NCBI RefSeq assembly: GCF_001598235.1
Contig: NZ_BCYO01000004.1
Coordinates: 62,001 to 126,000, forward strand
DNA from: Polaromonas jejuensis NBRC 106434
Lineage (GTDB): Bacteria; Pseudomonadota; Gammaproteobacteria; Burkholderiales; Burkholderiaceae_C
Direction: 5' to 3'
Length of the DNA: 64,000 nt
Shown: positions 18,453-26,842 of the stretch, piece by piece
Numbering within the stretch: position 1 is the first letter of the stretch
Layout of the letters: each line of letters begins with the position of its first letter
The notes under the pieces: model-generated
The model's input: only the letters and a program-made list of their open reading frames with translations
What the model was told of the DNA's origin: nothing
Databases searched by the model: none
Made by a program: the position numbers and the translations under genes

Positions 18453-19331
18453 ATGTTTGATGGATTTGCGTCATGCGATATCGAAGGTCCCGCCGGTAGG
18501 CTGCGCTCCTTGCGTGGCGGGCAGGGCGCGCCGCTGTTACTGCTGCATGGCCATCCGCAATCCCATGTGATGTGGCACGCGGTGGCGCATGAGCTGGCCG
18601 AAATGTTTACCGTGGTCATGATGGACTTGCGCGGCTACGGGGATTCAGCCCGGGTCGGCAGCGATGCGGAACACCAGGCCTATTCCAAGCGTGCGATGGC
18701 GCTCGATGCCGTGGCCGTGATGCGCCACCATGGATTCGAGCAGTTTCAGGTGCTGGCCCATGACCGCGGTGCACGGGTGGCGCACCGGCTGGCGGCCGAC
18801 CATCCCGAAGCGGTTCAGCGGTTGATGCTGCTGGACATTGCGCCCACGCTGGCCATGTATGACAACACGTCGGATGCTTTTGCGCGCGCTTACTGGCACT
18901 GGTTCTTTTTGATCCAGCCGCCGCCATTGCCGGAAGCCCTGATCGAGTCGGACCCGGTGCGCTATGTACGCAGCGTGATGGGCAAGCGCCATGCGGGGCT
19001 GGCGGCCTTTGCCCCGGCGGCGCTGGCGGAGTACGAGCGCTGCGCGCAGATTCCGGGCACAGCCATGAGCATCTGCGAGGACTACCGCGCATCCGCCACG
19101 ATTGACCTGGTGCACGACCGGGCCGATGTCGCGGCGGGGCATCGCCTGGCACAGCCGCTGCGCGTGTTGTGGGGGCAGCATGGCGCGGTGGGCCAATGCT
19201 TTGACGTGCTGGGTCTCTGGCGGGAACGCGCCAGCGACGTGTCGGGGCGCGCCTTGCCCTGCGGCCACTACATTGCGGAAGAAGCGTCAGCGCTGCTGCT
19301 TGCCGACGCCCTGAATTTTTTCAAAACCTGA
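18453..19331 (+). CDS. Haloacetate dehalogenase-like alpha/beta hydrolase
   Basis: Alpha/beta hydrolase of 292 aa with the residue set of fluoroacetate dehalogenases. Nucleophile Asp104 lies in LAHDRGARVAHRL, with the carboxylate-binding Arg105 and Arg108 alongside. The acid Asp128 is in MLLDIAPT; the halide pocket His149-Trp150 in AYWHWFF and Tyr211 in EDYRA; the catalytic His272 in PCGHYIAEE. These parallel D110, R111, R114, D134, H155, W156, Y219 and H280 of the Rhodopseudomonas enzyme as I recall it. The gene is 17 bp upstream of the malate/tartrate dehydrogenase and divergent from the LysR gene. It may hydrolyse a 2-haloacid to a 2-hydroxyacid; the actual substrate is unknown. Confidence 0.83.
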   Translation: MFDGFASCDIEGPAGRLRSLRGGQGAPLLLLHGHPQSHVMWHAVAHELAEMFTVVMMDLRGYGDSARVGSDAEHQAYSKRAMALDAVAVMRHHGFEQFQVLAHDRGARVAHRLAADHPEAVQRLMLLDIAPTLAMYDNTSDAFARAYWHWFFLIQPPPLPEALIESDPVRYVRSVMGKRHAGLAAFAPAALAEYERCAQIPGTAMSICEDYRASATIDLVHDRADVAAGHRLAQPLRVLWGQHGAVGQCFDVLGLWRERASDVSGRALPCGHYIAEEASALLLADALNFFKT

Positions 19332-19348
19332 ACCAAAGGAACTCAATC

Positions 19349-20467
19349 ATGAGCATGAACACAAGCAAGAACATCGGCAAGAAACGAATTGCAGTCATCG
19401 CGGGTGACGGCATTGGCAAGGAAGTGATGCCCGAAGGCATCCGCGTGCTGGAGGCGGCGGCCGACAAATACGGCATCGACCTGCAGTTCGATCATTTTGA
19501 TTTTTCAAGCTGGGACTATTTTGAAAAGCACGGGCAGATGATGCCCGACAACTGGAAAGACCAGATCGGCGGACACGATGCGATTTACTTCGGCGCGGTG
19601 GGCTGGCCCGACAAAATCGCCGACCATGTGTCGCTATGGGGTTCGCTGCTGCTGTTCAGGCGCGAGTTCGACCAGTACATCAATTTGCGTCCCGCACGCC
19701 TGATGCCCGGCATCATCGCGCCCGTGGTCAGGCGTGATGGCCGTCCACGCCAGCCGGGTGAAATTGATTTTTACATCGTGCGAGAAAACACAGAGGGCGA
19801 GTACTCCAGCATTGGCGGCAAGGCTTTCCCGGGCACGGATCGTGAGTTTGTCTTGCAGGAGTCGGTGTTCACGCGTATCGGTGTGGACCGCGTGCTGAAG
19901 TTTGCATTTGAGTTGGCGCAGTCACGGCCTAAGAAGCATCTGACCAGCGCCACAAAATCAAACGGCATTTCCATCTCCATGCCTTACTGGGATGAGCGCG
20001 TGGCCGAGATGGCGAAGAACTATCCGGCGATTCAGCTGGACAAGTTTCATATCGACATCCTGACGGCGCACTTCGTCCAGCGCCCCGATTTCTTCGACGT
20101 GGTGGTGGCCAGCAATCTGTTTGGCGACATTCTCAGCGACCTCGGGCCCGCCTGCACCGGCACCATTGGCATCGCACCCAGCGCCAACCTGAATCCGGAG
20201 CGCAAGTTCCCTTCGCTGTTCGAGCCCGTGCATGGTTCGGCACCGGACATTGCCGGGCGCAATATCGCCAATCCCATCGGCCAGATCTGGTGCGGTGCCA
20301 TGATGCTGGAGTTCCTCGGACACAAGGAGGCGCACGACGGCATTCTTGCGGCGATTGAGAAGGTATTGCAGCCCGACAGTGGCGCACCACGCACGCCGGA
20401 TCTGGGCGGCCTGGCTGGCACTGCGGATCTTGGCAAGGCCGTGGCAGCGGCTCTTGCGCAGGGCTGA
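19349..20467 (+). CDS. dmlA: D-malate/tartrate dehydrogenase (decarboxylating), DmlA/TtuC family
   Basis: NAD-dependent beta-decarboxylating dehydrogenase of the isocitrate/isopropylmalate family, 372 aa. AAAGGA lies 8 bases before the ATG. Very close in wording to E. coli DmlA: AVIAGDGIGKEVMPEGIRVL, IYFGAVGWPD, SLWGSLLLFRREFDQY, VRENTEGEYSS, LTSATKSNGI, NLFGDILSDLGPACTGTIG and EPVHGSAPDIAG. It oxidises D-malate to pyruvate and CO2 or acts on tartrate; the two activities overlap in this family. It follows the hydrolase gene closely, probably under the divergent LysR regulator. Confidence 0.92.
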   Translation: MSMNTSKNIGKKRIAVIAGDGIGKEVMPEGIRVLEAAADKYGIDLQFDHFDFSSWDYFEKHGQMMPDNWKDQIGGHDAIYFGAVGWPDKIADHVSLWGSLLLFRREFDQYINLRPARLMPGIIAPVVRRDGRPRQPGEIDFYIVRENTEGEYSSIGGKAFPGTDREFVLQESVFTRIGVDRVLKFAFELAQSRPKKHLTSATKSNGISISMPYWDERVAEMAKNYPAIQLDKFHIDILTAHFVQRPDFFDVVVASNLFGDILSDLGPACTGTIGIAPSANLNPERKFPSLFEPVHGSAPDIAGRNIANPIGQIWCGAMMLEFLGHKEAHDGILAAIEKVLQPDSGAPRTPDLGGLAGTADLGKAVAAALAQG

Positions 20468-20577
20468 AGGCATTTGCTGACGCATGAAAAATACATGTCG
20501 CGTGAGCGCTCTGGCCGAGAAGCCGCAAAAAAGGGACTAGAATCCGCGTCCGCACGTTGTAAAAACATGCTGCTGTA

Positions 20578-20606
20578 TTGACAGCTAAGACGTCCATGGC
20601 TCTAAT
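20578..20606 (+). promoter_or_regulatory. Sigma-70 promoter upstream of hupB
   Basis: Perfect -35 TTGACA (20578-20583), a 17-bp spacer, and -10 TCTAAT (20601-20606), one mismatch from consensus. The leader to the hupB GTG would be about 105 nt. Confidence 0.7.
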
Positions 20607-20719
20607 GGCATCAGCAGAGAACCTGCGCATGCCGCTCCCGCTGACACTTCCATCACTGTGTCCCGGGAGATATTTTTTAGAGACAACCAGATTAACTTTT
20701 TATCAACGAGGGGCTCCTT

Positions 20720-20992
20720 GTGAACAAGACTGAACTAATCGAGCACATTGCCAAACATGCTGACATTTCCAAAGCTGCCGCTACGCGCGCACTGGAGTCA
20801 ACCATTGGTGCTGTGAAAACCACCCTGAAAAAAGGAGGCTCCGTGTCTCTGGTGGGTTTTGGCACTTTTGCTGTCGGCAAACGCGCTGCCCGTACGGGTC
20901 GTAATCCGCGCACCGGCGATGCGATTAAAATCAAGGCTGCCAAGGTTCCAAAGTTCCGTCCGGGCAAAGCACTCAAGGATGCTTTGAACTGA
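20720..20992 (+). CDS. hupB: DNA-binding protein HU-beta
   Basis: Nucleoid protein of 90 aa that binds and bends DNA as a dimer. GTG start at 20720 with an ACGAGGGG ribosome binding site. Full HU fold: [18 protein letters not shown] at the N-terminus, [17 protein letters not shown] in the DNA-binding arm, and [15 protein letters not shown] at the end. It precedes tRNA-Val and ppiD; hupB-ppiD adjacency also occurs in E. coli. Confidence 0.97.
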   Translation: MNKTELIEHIAKHADISKAAATRALESTIGAVKTTLKKGGSVSLVGFGTFAVGKRAARTGRNPRTGDAIKIKAAKVPKFRPGKALKDALN

Positions 20993-21009
20993 TATAAAGG
21001 TTTCAGGTG

Positions 21010-21085
21010 GGGTGCTTAGCTCAGTTGGTAGAGCAGCGCCCTTACACGGCGTAGGTCGGCGGTTCGAGCCCGTCAGCACCCACCA
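21010..21085 (+). tRNA. tRNA-Val (anticodon TAC)
   Basis: Complete 76-nt cloverleaf. Acceptor GGGTGCT pairs with AGCACCC; D-arm AGCTCAGTTGGTAGAG; anticodon loop CTTACAC with TAC; T-arm GGTTCGAGCCC. CCA is encoded (21083-21085). Confidence 0.97.
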
Positions 21086-21100
21086 CCCACCCATTGAAAA

Positions 21101-21129
21101 AAGGCGAACAAGGTTCGCCTTTTTTTTTG
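21101..21129 (+). terminator. Rho-independent terminator after tRNA-Val
   Basis: Perfect 9-bp stem AAGGCGAAC / GTTCGCCTT with a 3-nt loop and a long T-run. It lies between the tRNA and ppiD, 36 bp before the ppiD start. Confidence 0.9.
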
Positions 21130-21164
21130 TTGGGTCCATTCGACAGTCGTACAGGAAATTCGAG

Positions 21165-23105
21165 ATGTTTGATTTCATTCGCAAGCACACCAAAGTCACG
21201 ATGGGGTTGCTGTTTTTGCTGATTGTCCCGTCCTTTATCCTGGTTGGCCTTAACAGCTATAACCGCTCCAGGGAAAACGGAGTGACTGTTGCCAAGGTGG
21301 ACGGCAAGGACATCATCCAGTCGGAATGGGATCGGGCACACCAGAGCGAAGTCGACAGACTGCGCGCCTCCATGCCTACGCTGGATGCCAAGCTGCTGGA
21401 TTCACCGGAAGCACGCTACGCCACGCTGGAACGGCTGGTGCGTGAGCGCGTGATCGCCGCCGCGGCAGAGAAATTCAAGCTCAGCACCAGCGACCAGCAC
21501 CTGGCGCGCGAGTTGCAGCAAAGCCCTGAAATTGCATCCTTGCGCCGGCCGGATGGCTCGCTCGACATGGAGCGCTATCGCCAGCTGCTGGGCAGCCAGG
21601 GCATGAGCCCGGAAATGTTTGAAGCCAATGTGCGCGCCGATCTGTCGAAGCGTCAGGTCCTGATGGGCATTGCTTCCAGCGGGCTGGCTTCCAACGCCGC
21701 CGCCGACCTGGCGCTTAATGCTTACTTTCAGAAGCGTGAAGTTCAGCTGGCTCTTTTCAATGCCGCCGATTTCGCTGCCAAGCTGAGCCCGACGGATGCC
21801 GATCTGGAGCAGTTCTATAAAGCCCACGAAAAGCTCTTCCAGGCCCCCGAGCAGGCCAGCATTGAATATGTGCTGCTTGACATGGACAGTGTGAAGAAAA
21901 GCCTCACCGTCAACGAAGCCGACCTCAAAACCTATTACGAACAGAACGCCCAGCGACTGAGCGGTGCCGAAGAGCGCCGTGCCAGCCATATCCTGATTGC
22001 CTCGCCCAAGTCGGCGCCGGCAGCCGAGCGTGAAAAGGCCAAGGCCAAAGCGCAGGAGCTGCTCGCGGCCGTCAGGAAGGCCCCGGATACCTTTGCCGAT
22101 GTGGCGCGCAAGAATTCACAGGACCCCGGTTCCGCCTCCAACGGTGGCGATCTCGATTTCTTTGCGCGCGGCGCCATGGTCAAGCCGTTTGAGGATGCGG
22201 CCTTTGCCCTGAAAAAAGGTGACATCAGCGATGTGGTGGAGTCCGATTTCGGCTATCACATCATCAAGCTGACCGATATCAAGACGCCTAAGCAGCGCAG
22301 CTTTGAAGAAATGCGGCCCGAGCTGGAAGCCGACCTCAAGAAGCAGGAAGCCCTGAAGAAATTTTCTGAATCCGCCGAAGCGTTTACCAACGGCGTGTAC
22401 GAACAGTCCGACAGCCTCAAGCCGGTTGCTGACCGTTTGAAACTCGACATCAAAACCGCAAGCCGTGTGACGCGCCAGCCTGCCGCGGGTGCTGCCGGCG
22501 TGCTGGCCAGCCCGAAATTCCTCAACGCGCTGTTTGCCCCCGATGCGATCGAGAAAAAACGCAATACCGAGGCCGTCGAGGTGGCGCCCAGCCAATTGGC
22601 TTCGGGCCGCATCGTCCAGTACGCGCCCGCGCACACTCAGCCTTTTGCGGAAGTCAAGGACATCGTCCGCCAGCGCTGGCTGGCACAGCGGGGTGCAGAG
22701 GAAGCCCGCAAGGAAGGCAGCGCCAAGCTGGCCGCCTGGAAGGCCGCGCCGGCGTCTGCCGCGTTGTCTGCCCCGGTACTGGTATCACGTGACCAGGCGC
22801 AGAAGCTCCCGGTGCAGGTTGTGGATGCGGCGCTGCATGCCGATGTGGGCGCTTTGCCGGTGTTTGCCGGCGTGGATCTGGGCCCCCAGGGCTATGCCGT
22901 TGTCAAGGTAAGCAAGGTCGTGCCCCGCGATGCGCCGGCCGAAGCGGTTGCCAGGCAGGAGCGCAACCAGTACGCGCAGTGGTGGACGTCTGCCGAAAAC
23001 CTGGCTTATTACAACGGGCTGAAGGAACGCTTCAAGGCGGAAATCCTGGTGTCCAAGCCCGTGGCCGGCAAAGTAAATACAGAAGAAAATGTGACAACGC
23101 AGTAA
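21165..23105 (+). CDS. ppiD: Periplasmic folding chaperone/isomerase PpiD
   Basis: Membrane-anchored SurA-like parvulin protein of 646 aa that helps newly exported outer-membrane and periplasmic proteins fold. The start at 21165 gives [14 protein letters not shown] then a TM anchor (about residues 12-29); the frame further upstream runs through tRNA-Val and is not coding. A SurA-N-like region follows. The parvulin domain lies around residues 265-365 ([12 protein letters not shown] ... [21 protein letters not shown] ... [13 protein letters not shown]). A long C-terminal region is family-typical. The hupB-(tRNA)-ppiD context supports the call. Confidence 0.95.
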   Translation: MFDFIRKHTKVTMGLLFLLIVPSFILVGLNSYNRSRENGVTVAKVDGKDIIQSEWDRAHQSEVDRLRASMPTLDAKLLDSPEARYATLERLVRERVIAAAAEKFKLSTSDQHLARELQQSPEIASLRRPDGSLDMERYRQLLGSQGMSPEMFEANVRADLSKRQVLMGIASSGLASNAAADLALNAYFQKREVQLALFNAADFAAKLSPTDADLEQFYKAHEKLFQAPEQASIEYVLLDMDSVKKSLTVNEADLKTYYEQNAQRLSGAEERRASHILIASPKSAPAAEREKAKAKAQELLAAVRKAPDTFADVARKNSQDPGSASNGGDLDFFARGAMVKPFEDAAFALKKGDISDVVESDFGYHIIKLTDIKTPKQRSFEEMRPELEADLKKQEALKKFSESAEAFTNGVYEQSDSLKPVADRLKLDIKTASRVTRQPAAGAAGVLASPKFLNALFAPDAIEKKRNTEAVEVAPSQLASGRIVQYAPAHTQPFAEVKDIVRQRWLAQRGAEEARKEGSAKLAAWKAAPASAALSAPVLVSRDQAQKLPVQVVDAALHADVGALPVFAGVDLGPQGYAVVKVSKVVPRDAPAEAVARQERNQYAQWWTSAENLAYYNGLKERFKAEILVSKPVAGKVNTEENVTTQ

Positions 23106-23123
23106 CCGGTGCGGCTTTACCGC

Positions 23124-23129
23124 TATAAT
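23124..23129 (+). promoter_or_regulatory. -10 box of tRNA-His
   Basis: Perfect TATAAT about 11 bp before the first base of tRNA-His, the right distance for a transcript starting just ahead of the tRNA. No good -35 is seen at 16-18 bp. Confidence 0.55.
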
Positions 23130-23139
23130 GCAGGGCTCC

Positions 23140-23216
23140 GGTGGCTGTAGCTCAGTTGGTAGAGTCCAGGATTGTGATTCCTGTTGTCGTGGGTTCGAGC
23201 CCCATCAGCCACCCCA
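23140..23216 (+). tRNA. tRNA-His (anticodon GTG)
   Basis: Complete tRNA, 77 nt with the extra 5' G (G-1, base 23140) that pairs with C73, a hallmark of tRNA-His. Acceptor GTGGCTG / CAGCCAC; anticodon loop ATTGTGATT region carrying GTG; T-arm GGGTTCGAGCCCC. CCA is encoded (23214-23216). Confidence 0.96.
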
Positions 23217-23223
23217 GTATCTG

Positions 23224-23260
23224 AAAATCCCGCGTGTCATTTGCACGCGGGATTTTTTTT
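23224..23260 (+). terminator. Rho-independent terminator after tRNA-His
   Basis: Long stem AAAATCCCGCGTG / CACGCGGGATTTT followed by eight T. It starts 8 bp after the tRNA CCA end. The following 220 bp to the next gene hold nothing I recognise. Confidence 0.93.
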
Positions 23261-23484
23261 GCCCATGAAGCTTTGGCGCGCTGGGGTGCTTATCCCGTAT
23301 GCGGTTTTGAATGAGCCCTTTCTCAGGTGACAAATCGCCGGGCTTGGGAAACAATTGGAAGCCGCCGCGAGTGGTGCCGGTGGAATATCCATCAAACAAG
23401 CCTGACGCCCTGTTTCCGATGACCGGCTTGAAATTGCCGACTTCTTGTGACCGAGGCCGCTGAGCCGCAGAAAGACCCGCTTTT

Positions 23485-23949
23485 ATGCTCATTGCCTCCG
23501 CGCTACCCAGGATAAAGTGCTATCTGCTGGGCCTGCTGGCCGCCTCATGGGCGGTAACTGCCCCGGCGGCCGAGTCCTGGCTGACCATTGCGGGGGAGCC
23601 GGCCAACCCCGACAGTCAGTACATCCAGGTCAATCCGGTGCTGATCGATATCAAGGGTGACCTGCGCGTGATTCCCGTTCGTATCAATCGGGCGACGATT
23701 TGGAGCAGTCCCGAGGGCATACAGTTCCGCTCGGTGGAGACCGAGGTCCTGATTAACTGCACCGAACTAAGCGCCCATTATTTGAAGGCTGCTTTCTACG
23801 CGGAGCCGGATTTTCACGGCGAGCCCTTCAAGGTCCAGACTTACGCCAAAGACGATATCCAGCCCATGATGTTCAAGGACATTGGCGACAGCCCGAATGT
23901 ACGCATCATCAAGGCGGCATGCGGCGCAAAAAATGTGACGAGCAATTAG
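23485..23949 (+). CDS. Small secreted protein, surface-adhesin E-like (hypothetical)
   Basis: Protein of 154 aa with an N-terminal signal peptide (hydrophobic LLGLLAASWAVTAPAA followed by ESW). The mature part has the pattern W-x-x-I ... Y-I-Q-V-N-P ... D-x-K-G-D-L-R-V ... I-N-C ... A-A-C, which resembles the small periplasmic 'surface-adhesin protein E' family abundant in Burkholderiales, with two Cys that could form a disulfide. No operon partner: it lies between a tRNA terminator and a convergent oxidoreductase. Function unknown. Confidence 0.7.
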   Translation: MLIASALPRIKCYLLGLLAASWAVTAPAAESWLTIAGEPANPDSQYIQVNPVLIDIKGDLRVIPVRINRATIWSSPEGIQFRSVETEVLINCTELSAHYLKAAFYAEPDFHGEPFKVQTYAKDDIQPMMFKDIGDSPNVRIIKAACGAKNVTSN

Positions 23950-24017
23950 GATAAACAGGCCCTGGGCGCCCCAAAGGCGCCGGCTCATTTGCCGAAGGGG
24001 CCCGCCAGCCGCCGCGC

Positions 24018-25004
24018 TCAGGGCGCTGGTTCGTTCACCATCACCAGCTTGCCCATCACGCCACGCGAGCCCATGTGGGCATACGCGGCCTTGAGCTCCG
24101 CCATGGGCATGGTGCGGTCAATCACCGGTTTGATCTTGCCCTGGGCGTACCAGCCGGCCAGCTCGGCCATCATGGCCGCGTTGGCCTGGGGCTCGCGCCT
24201 GGCAAAGTCGCCCCAGAACACGCCGACGATGGAGGCGCCCTTGAGCAGCGTGAGGTTCAGCGGCAGCGACGGAATGGGGCCGGAGGCAAACCCCACCACC
24301 AGGTAACGGCCACGCCAGGCGATGGAGCGAAAGGCCGGCTCGGTGAAGTCGCCGCCGACCGGGTCATAAACCACGTCCGGGCCCTTGCCGTCGGTCAGGA
24401 CCTTGATCTCGTCGCGCAGATTTTGCCGGCTGTAGTTGATGCTGGCGTCCGCGCCTATGGAAGTGCACAGGGCGCATTTTTCATCGGTCGATGCGGCGGC
24501 AATGACGCGGGCGCCGGCCGCTTTGGCAATCTGGATGGCGGCGGTGCCCACGCCGCCCGCAGCGCCCAGCACCAGCACGGTTTCACCGGCCTTGAGCTGC
24601 GCCCGGTCCATCAGCGCGTGCCAGGAGGTGGCGTAAATCATGATGAAGGCGGCGGCATCCACTGGGGGAAAGCCGGCGGGCAGGGGCATGCACAGGGCCG
24701 CCGGCGCGATGGTGTGGGTGCCAAATCCGCCCGTGCCCGACAGGCACGCGACATGCTGGCCGACCTTCAGATGCTTCACGCCTTCACCCACGGCCTGCAC
24801 CACGCCGGCGTATTCAGAACCCGGCACAAAGGGCAGCGGCGGCTTGATCTGGTATTTGTTCTGCACGATTAGCAGGTCGGGGAAATTGAGACTGGCGGCC
24901 CGGATCTCAATGAGTACCTCGCCCGCTTTGGGTTGCGGCGTCGGCAATTCTTTCCAGGTCAGGGCGTCTACGCCGGTGGGATTTTCACAAAGCCATGCTT
25001 GCAT
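24018..25004 (-). CDS. NADPH:quinone oxidoreductase (zinc-independent MDR family)
   Basis: Medium-chain dehydrogenase/reductase of 328 aa. The start at 25004 (MQAWLCENPTG) has GGAGA 8 bases upstream; an earlier in-frame start adds a Trp/Phe/Leu-rich leader without support. Quinone-oxidoreductase motifs: SLNFPDLLIVQNKY, PFVPGSEYAGVV, and the NADP-binding GAAGGVGTAAIQIAKAAGA. The Cys and His ligands of zinc alcohol dehydrogenases are absent. Likely reduces quinones or enones; the physiological substrate is unknown. Confidence 0.9.
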   Translation of the reverse strand: MQAWLCENPTGVDALTWKELPTPQPKAGEVLIEIRAASLNFPDLLIVQNKYQIKPPLPFVPGSEYAGVVQAVGEGVKHLKVGQHVACLSGTGGFGTHTIAPAALCMPLPAGFPPVDAAAFIMIYATSWHALMDRAQLKAGETVLVLGAAGGVGTAAIQIAKAAGARVIAAASTDEKCALCTSIGADASINYSRQNLRDEIKVLTDGKGPDVVYDPVGGDFTEPAFRSIAWRGRYLVVGFASGPIPSLPLNLTLLKGASIVGVFWGDFARREPQANAAMMAELAGWYAQGKIKPVIDRTMPMAELKAAYAHMGSRGVMGKLVMVNEPAP

Positions 25005-25134
25005 GGGATGTCTCCAAAAAAATAATGGGCAAAGTAGGGCCAACAAGATTCAGTTGGCATCATAGGCACAGCGGCCGCGCCGAGGCCATCCGGGCCGCCG
25101 CGGCCTGTCGCGGCCGTGACCGTAGAATCGCCTC

Positions 25135-25923
25135 ATGAAAATCCTGATCTGCAACGATGACGGTTACCAGGCCTCCGGCATCATTGCCCTGTATGAAGCG
25201 CTTAAAACCGTTGCCGATGTCGAGGTGGTGGCGCCCGAGCAGAACAACAGTGCCAAATCGAACGCACTGACCCTGCATTCGCCCATGTACGTGCAGACGG
25301 CCGCCAACGGCTTTCGCTACATCAATGGCACGCCCGCCGACTGCGTGCACATTGCGCTTACCGGCCTGCTGGGTTACCGGCCAGACCTGGTGGTTTCCGG
25401 CATCAACAACGGCGCCAACATGGGCGACGACACGATTTATTCCGGCACGGTCGGGGCGGCCATGGAAGGCTATCTGTTTGGCATTCCGGCGATTGCGTTT
25501 TCGCAAACCGAAAAAGGCTGGGCCCATATCGACGTGGCGGCCCGGCGCGCGCGCGCGCTGGTGCAGCAGCTGATGCCTTCGCTGGAAACGCTGGCCGAAG
25601 GCGCGCAGCCGACCGTGGCGCCCTGGCTGCTCAATGTGAACATCCCGAATCTGCCGGACGAACAACTCCAGGGCTTCAAGGTGGCGCGCCTGGGGCGGCG
25701 CCATGCGGCCGAGCGCGTGATCACGCAGACCAGCCCGCGCGGTGAAACCATGTACTGGATAGGCGGCGCCGGGCCCGCCAAGGAGGCGGGCGAGGGCACC
25801 GACTTTTACGCGACGAGCCAAAAATTCATCTCCATCACGCCGCTGCATGTGGACCTGACCGATCACGAGCGGCTGCCCTACTGGGCGCAGACCGCCGCCA
25901 GGCTGACCCAGGCGCAGCAGTAA
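25135..25923 (+). CDS. surE: 5'/3'-nucleotidase SurE
   Basis: Metal-dependent survival protein of 262 aa that dephosphorylates nucleoside monophosphates and short polyphosphate. Metal-site motif LICNDDGYQASGI at residues 3-15 and VSGINNGANMGDDTIYSGTVGAA in the middle are diagnostic. First gene of the conserved surE-pcm-nlpD block; pcm starts 10 bp after its stop. Confidence 0.97.
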   Translation: MKILICNDDGYQASGIIALYEALKTVADVEVVAPEQNNSAKSNALTLHSPMYVQTAANGFRYINGTPADCVHIALTGLLGYRPDLVVSGINNGANMGDDTIYSGTVGAAMEGYLFGIPAIAFSQTEKGWAHIDVAARRARALVQQLMPSLETLAEGAQPTVAPWLLNVNIPNLPDEQLQGFKVARLGRRHAAERVITQTSPRGETMYWIGGAGPAKEAGEGTDFYATSQKFISITPLHVDLTDHERLPYWAQTAARLTQAQQ

Positions 25924-25933
25924 CGGCCGCCGC

Positions 25934-26782
25934 ATGAAGTCCCCGCTCAAGCCACCGTTCAACCCCACGGCCAAGGTGCCCGCGGCGGGGCCCCGGCCGG
26001 CGTTTCCGGTCCGCCTCAAGCCGGAGGCGGGCGTGCCATCTGCTACGAAATTGGTAGCTGCCTCCGCCCGTTCTTCGGGCGCTGCAGGCAAAAATGACTT
26101 GAAGATTCCCTCAAAAACCGCGGTGCCCGGCGGCGTGGGCCTGGATTCGCAGGCCGTGCGCGCCCGCATGGTGCACAAGCTGGCGGCGCAGGGCGTGGCC
26201 GATGCGCAAGTGCTGGCGGCCATGGGCCGGGTGGAGCGCCACCGTTTTGTCGATACCGCGCTGGCCAACCAGGCCTATGAGGACACCAGCCTGCCTATCG
26301 GCCTGGGCCAGACCATTTCCAAACCCAATGTCGTGGCGCGCATGCTGGAATTACTGCGGCAGGGCGCCGCGGGGAAATTGGGACGGGTGCTGGAGATAGG
26401 CACCGGCTGCGGTTATCAGGCTGCCGTCCTCAGCCATCTGGCCACCGAGGTTTACAGCATCGAGCGCCTGCGCGGCCTGCATGACAAGGCCAGGGAGAAC
26501 CTGCGGACTTTGCGCTTGCCCAATGTACATCTGCTTTTTGCGGATGGCATGATCGGCTATGCCAAGGGCGCGCCCTATGCGGCCATCATTGCGGCGGCGG
26601 GCGGCGAGGCCATTCCGGCCGCCTGGATAGAACAACTCGCCCCGGGTGGCCGCCTGGTCGCTCCCCTGCAAACGGCCGGGGGGGCGCAGGCACTGGTGGT
26701 GGTGGATAAAACATCGCAGGGCATTCGGCAGACTTTGCTGGAAGCCGTCCACTTTGTGCCTTTAAAATCGGGTACTAGTTGA
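25934..26782 (+). CDS. pcm: Protein-L-isoaspartate O-methyltransferase with N-terminal extension
   Basis: Repairs isoaspartyl damage in proteins using SAM. The catalytic part (about residues 75-282) has GQTISKPNVVARMLELL and the SAM-binding VLEIGTGCGYQAAVLSHL. At 282 aa it is about 70 residues longer than E. coli Pcm. The extension is Pro/Ala/Lys rich and low in complexity, and its residues 37-56 are encoded by a copy of the dispersed repeat (26042-26100). A later in-frame start could make a standard-length protein; an internal ATG at 26168 lies just before the conserved part. Operon with surE and nlpD. Confidence 0.93.
   Translation: MKSPLKPPFNPTAKVPAAGPRPAFPVRLKPEAGVPSATKLVAASARSSGAAGKNDLKIPSKTAVPGGVGLDSQAVRARMVHKLAAQGVADAQVLAAMGRVERHRFVDTALANQAYEDTSLPIGLGQTISKPNVVARMLELLRQGAAGKLGRVLEIGTGCGYQAAVLSHLATEVYSIERLRGLHDKARENLRTLRLPNVHLLFADGMIGYAKGAPYAAIIAAAGGEAIPAAWIEQLAPGGRLVAPLQTAGGAQALVVVDKTSQGIRQTLLEAVHFVPLKSGTS
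26042..26100 (+). repeat. Dispersed hairpin repeat, copy inside the pcm N-terminal extension
   Basis: A clear copy: GCTACGAAATTGGTAGC end repeat, then CTGCCTC and a perfect CGCCCGTTCTTCGGGCG hairpin, then CTGCAGGCAAAAATGACTT. It encodes residues 37-56 of Pcm in frame. Confidence 0.8.
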
Positions 26783-26842
26783 GAAGCTCACCTGGCCAGA
26801 AAAAAAACCGGGATCAGGCCAAAATTGAAGACGAAAGAAGCA

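Noticed and set aside
23205..23492. A 95-aa minus-strand reading frame after ppiD
   Set aside because: It runs across the 3' end of tRNA-His and its terminator and has no recognisable domain, so it is a chance frame.
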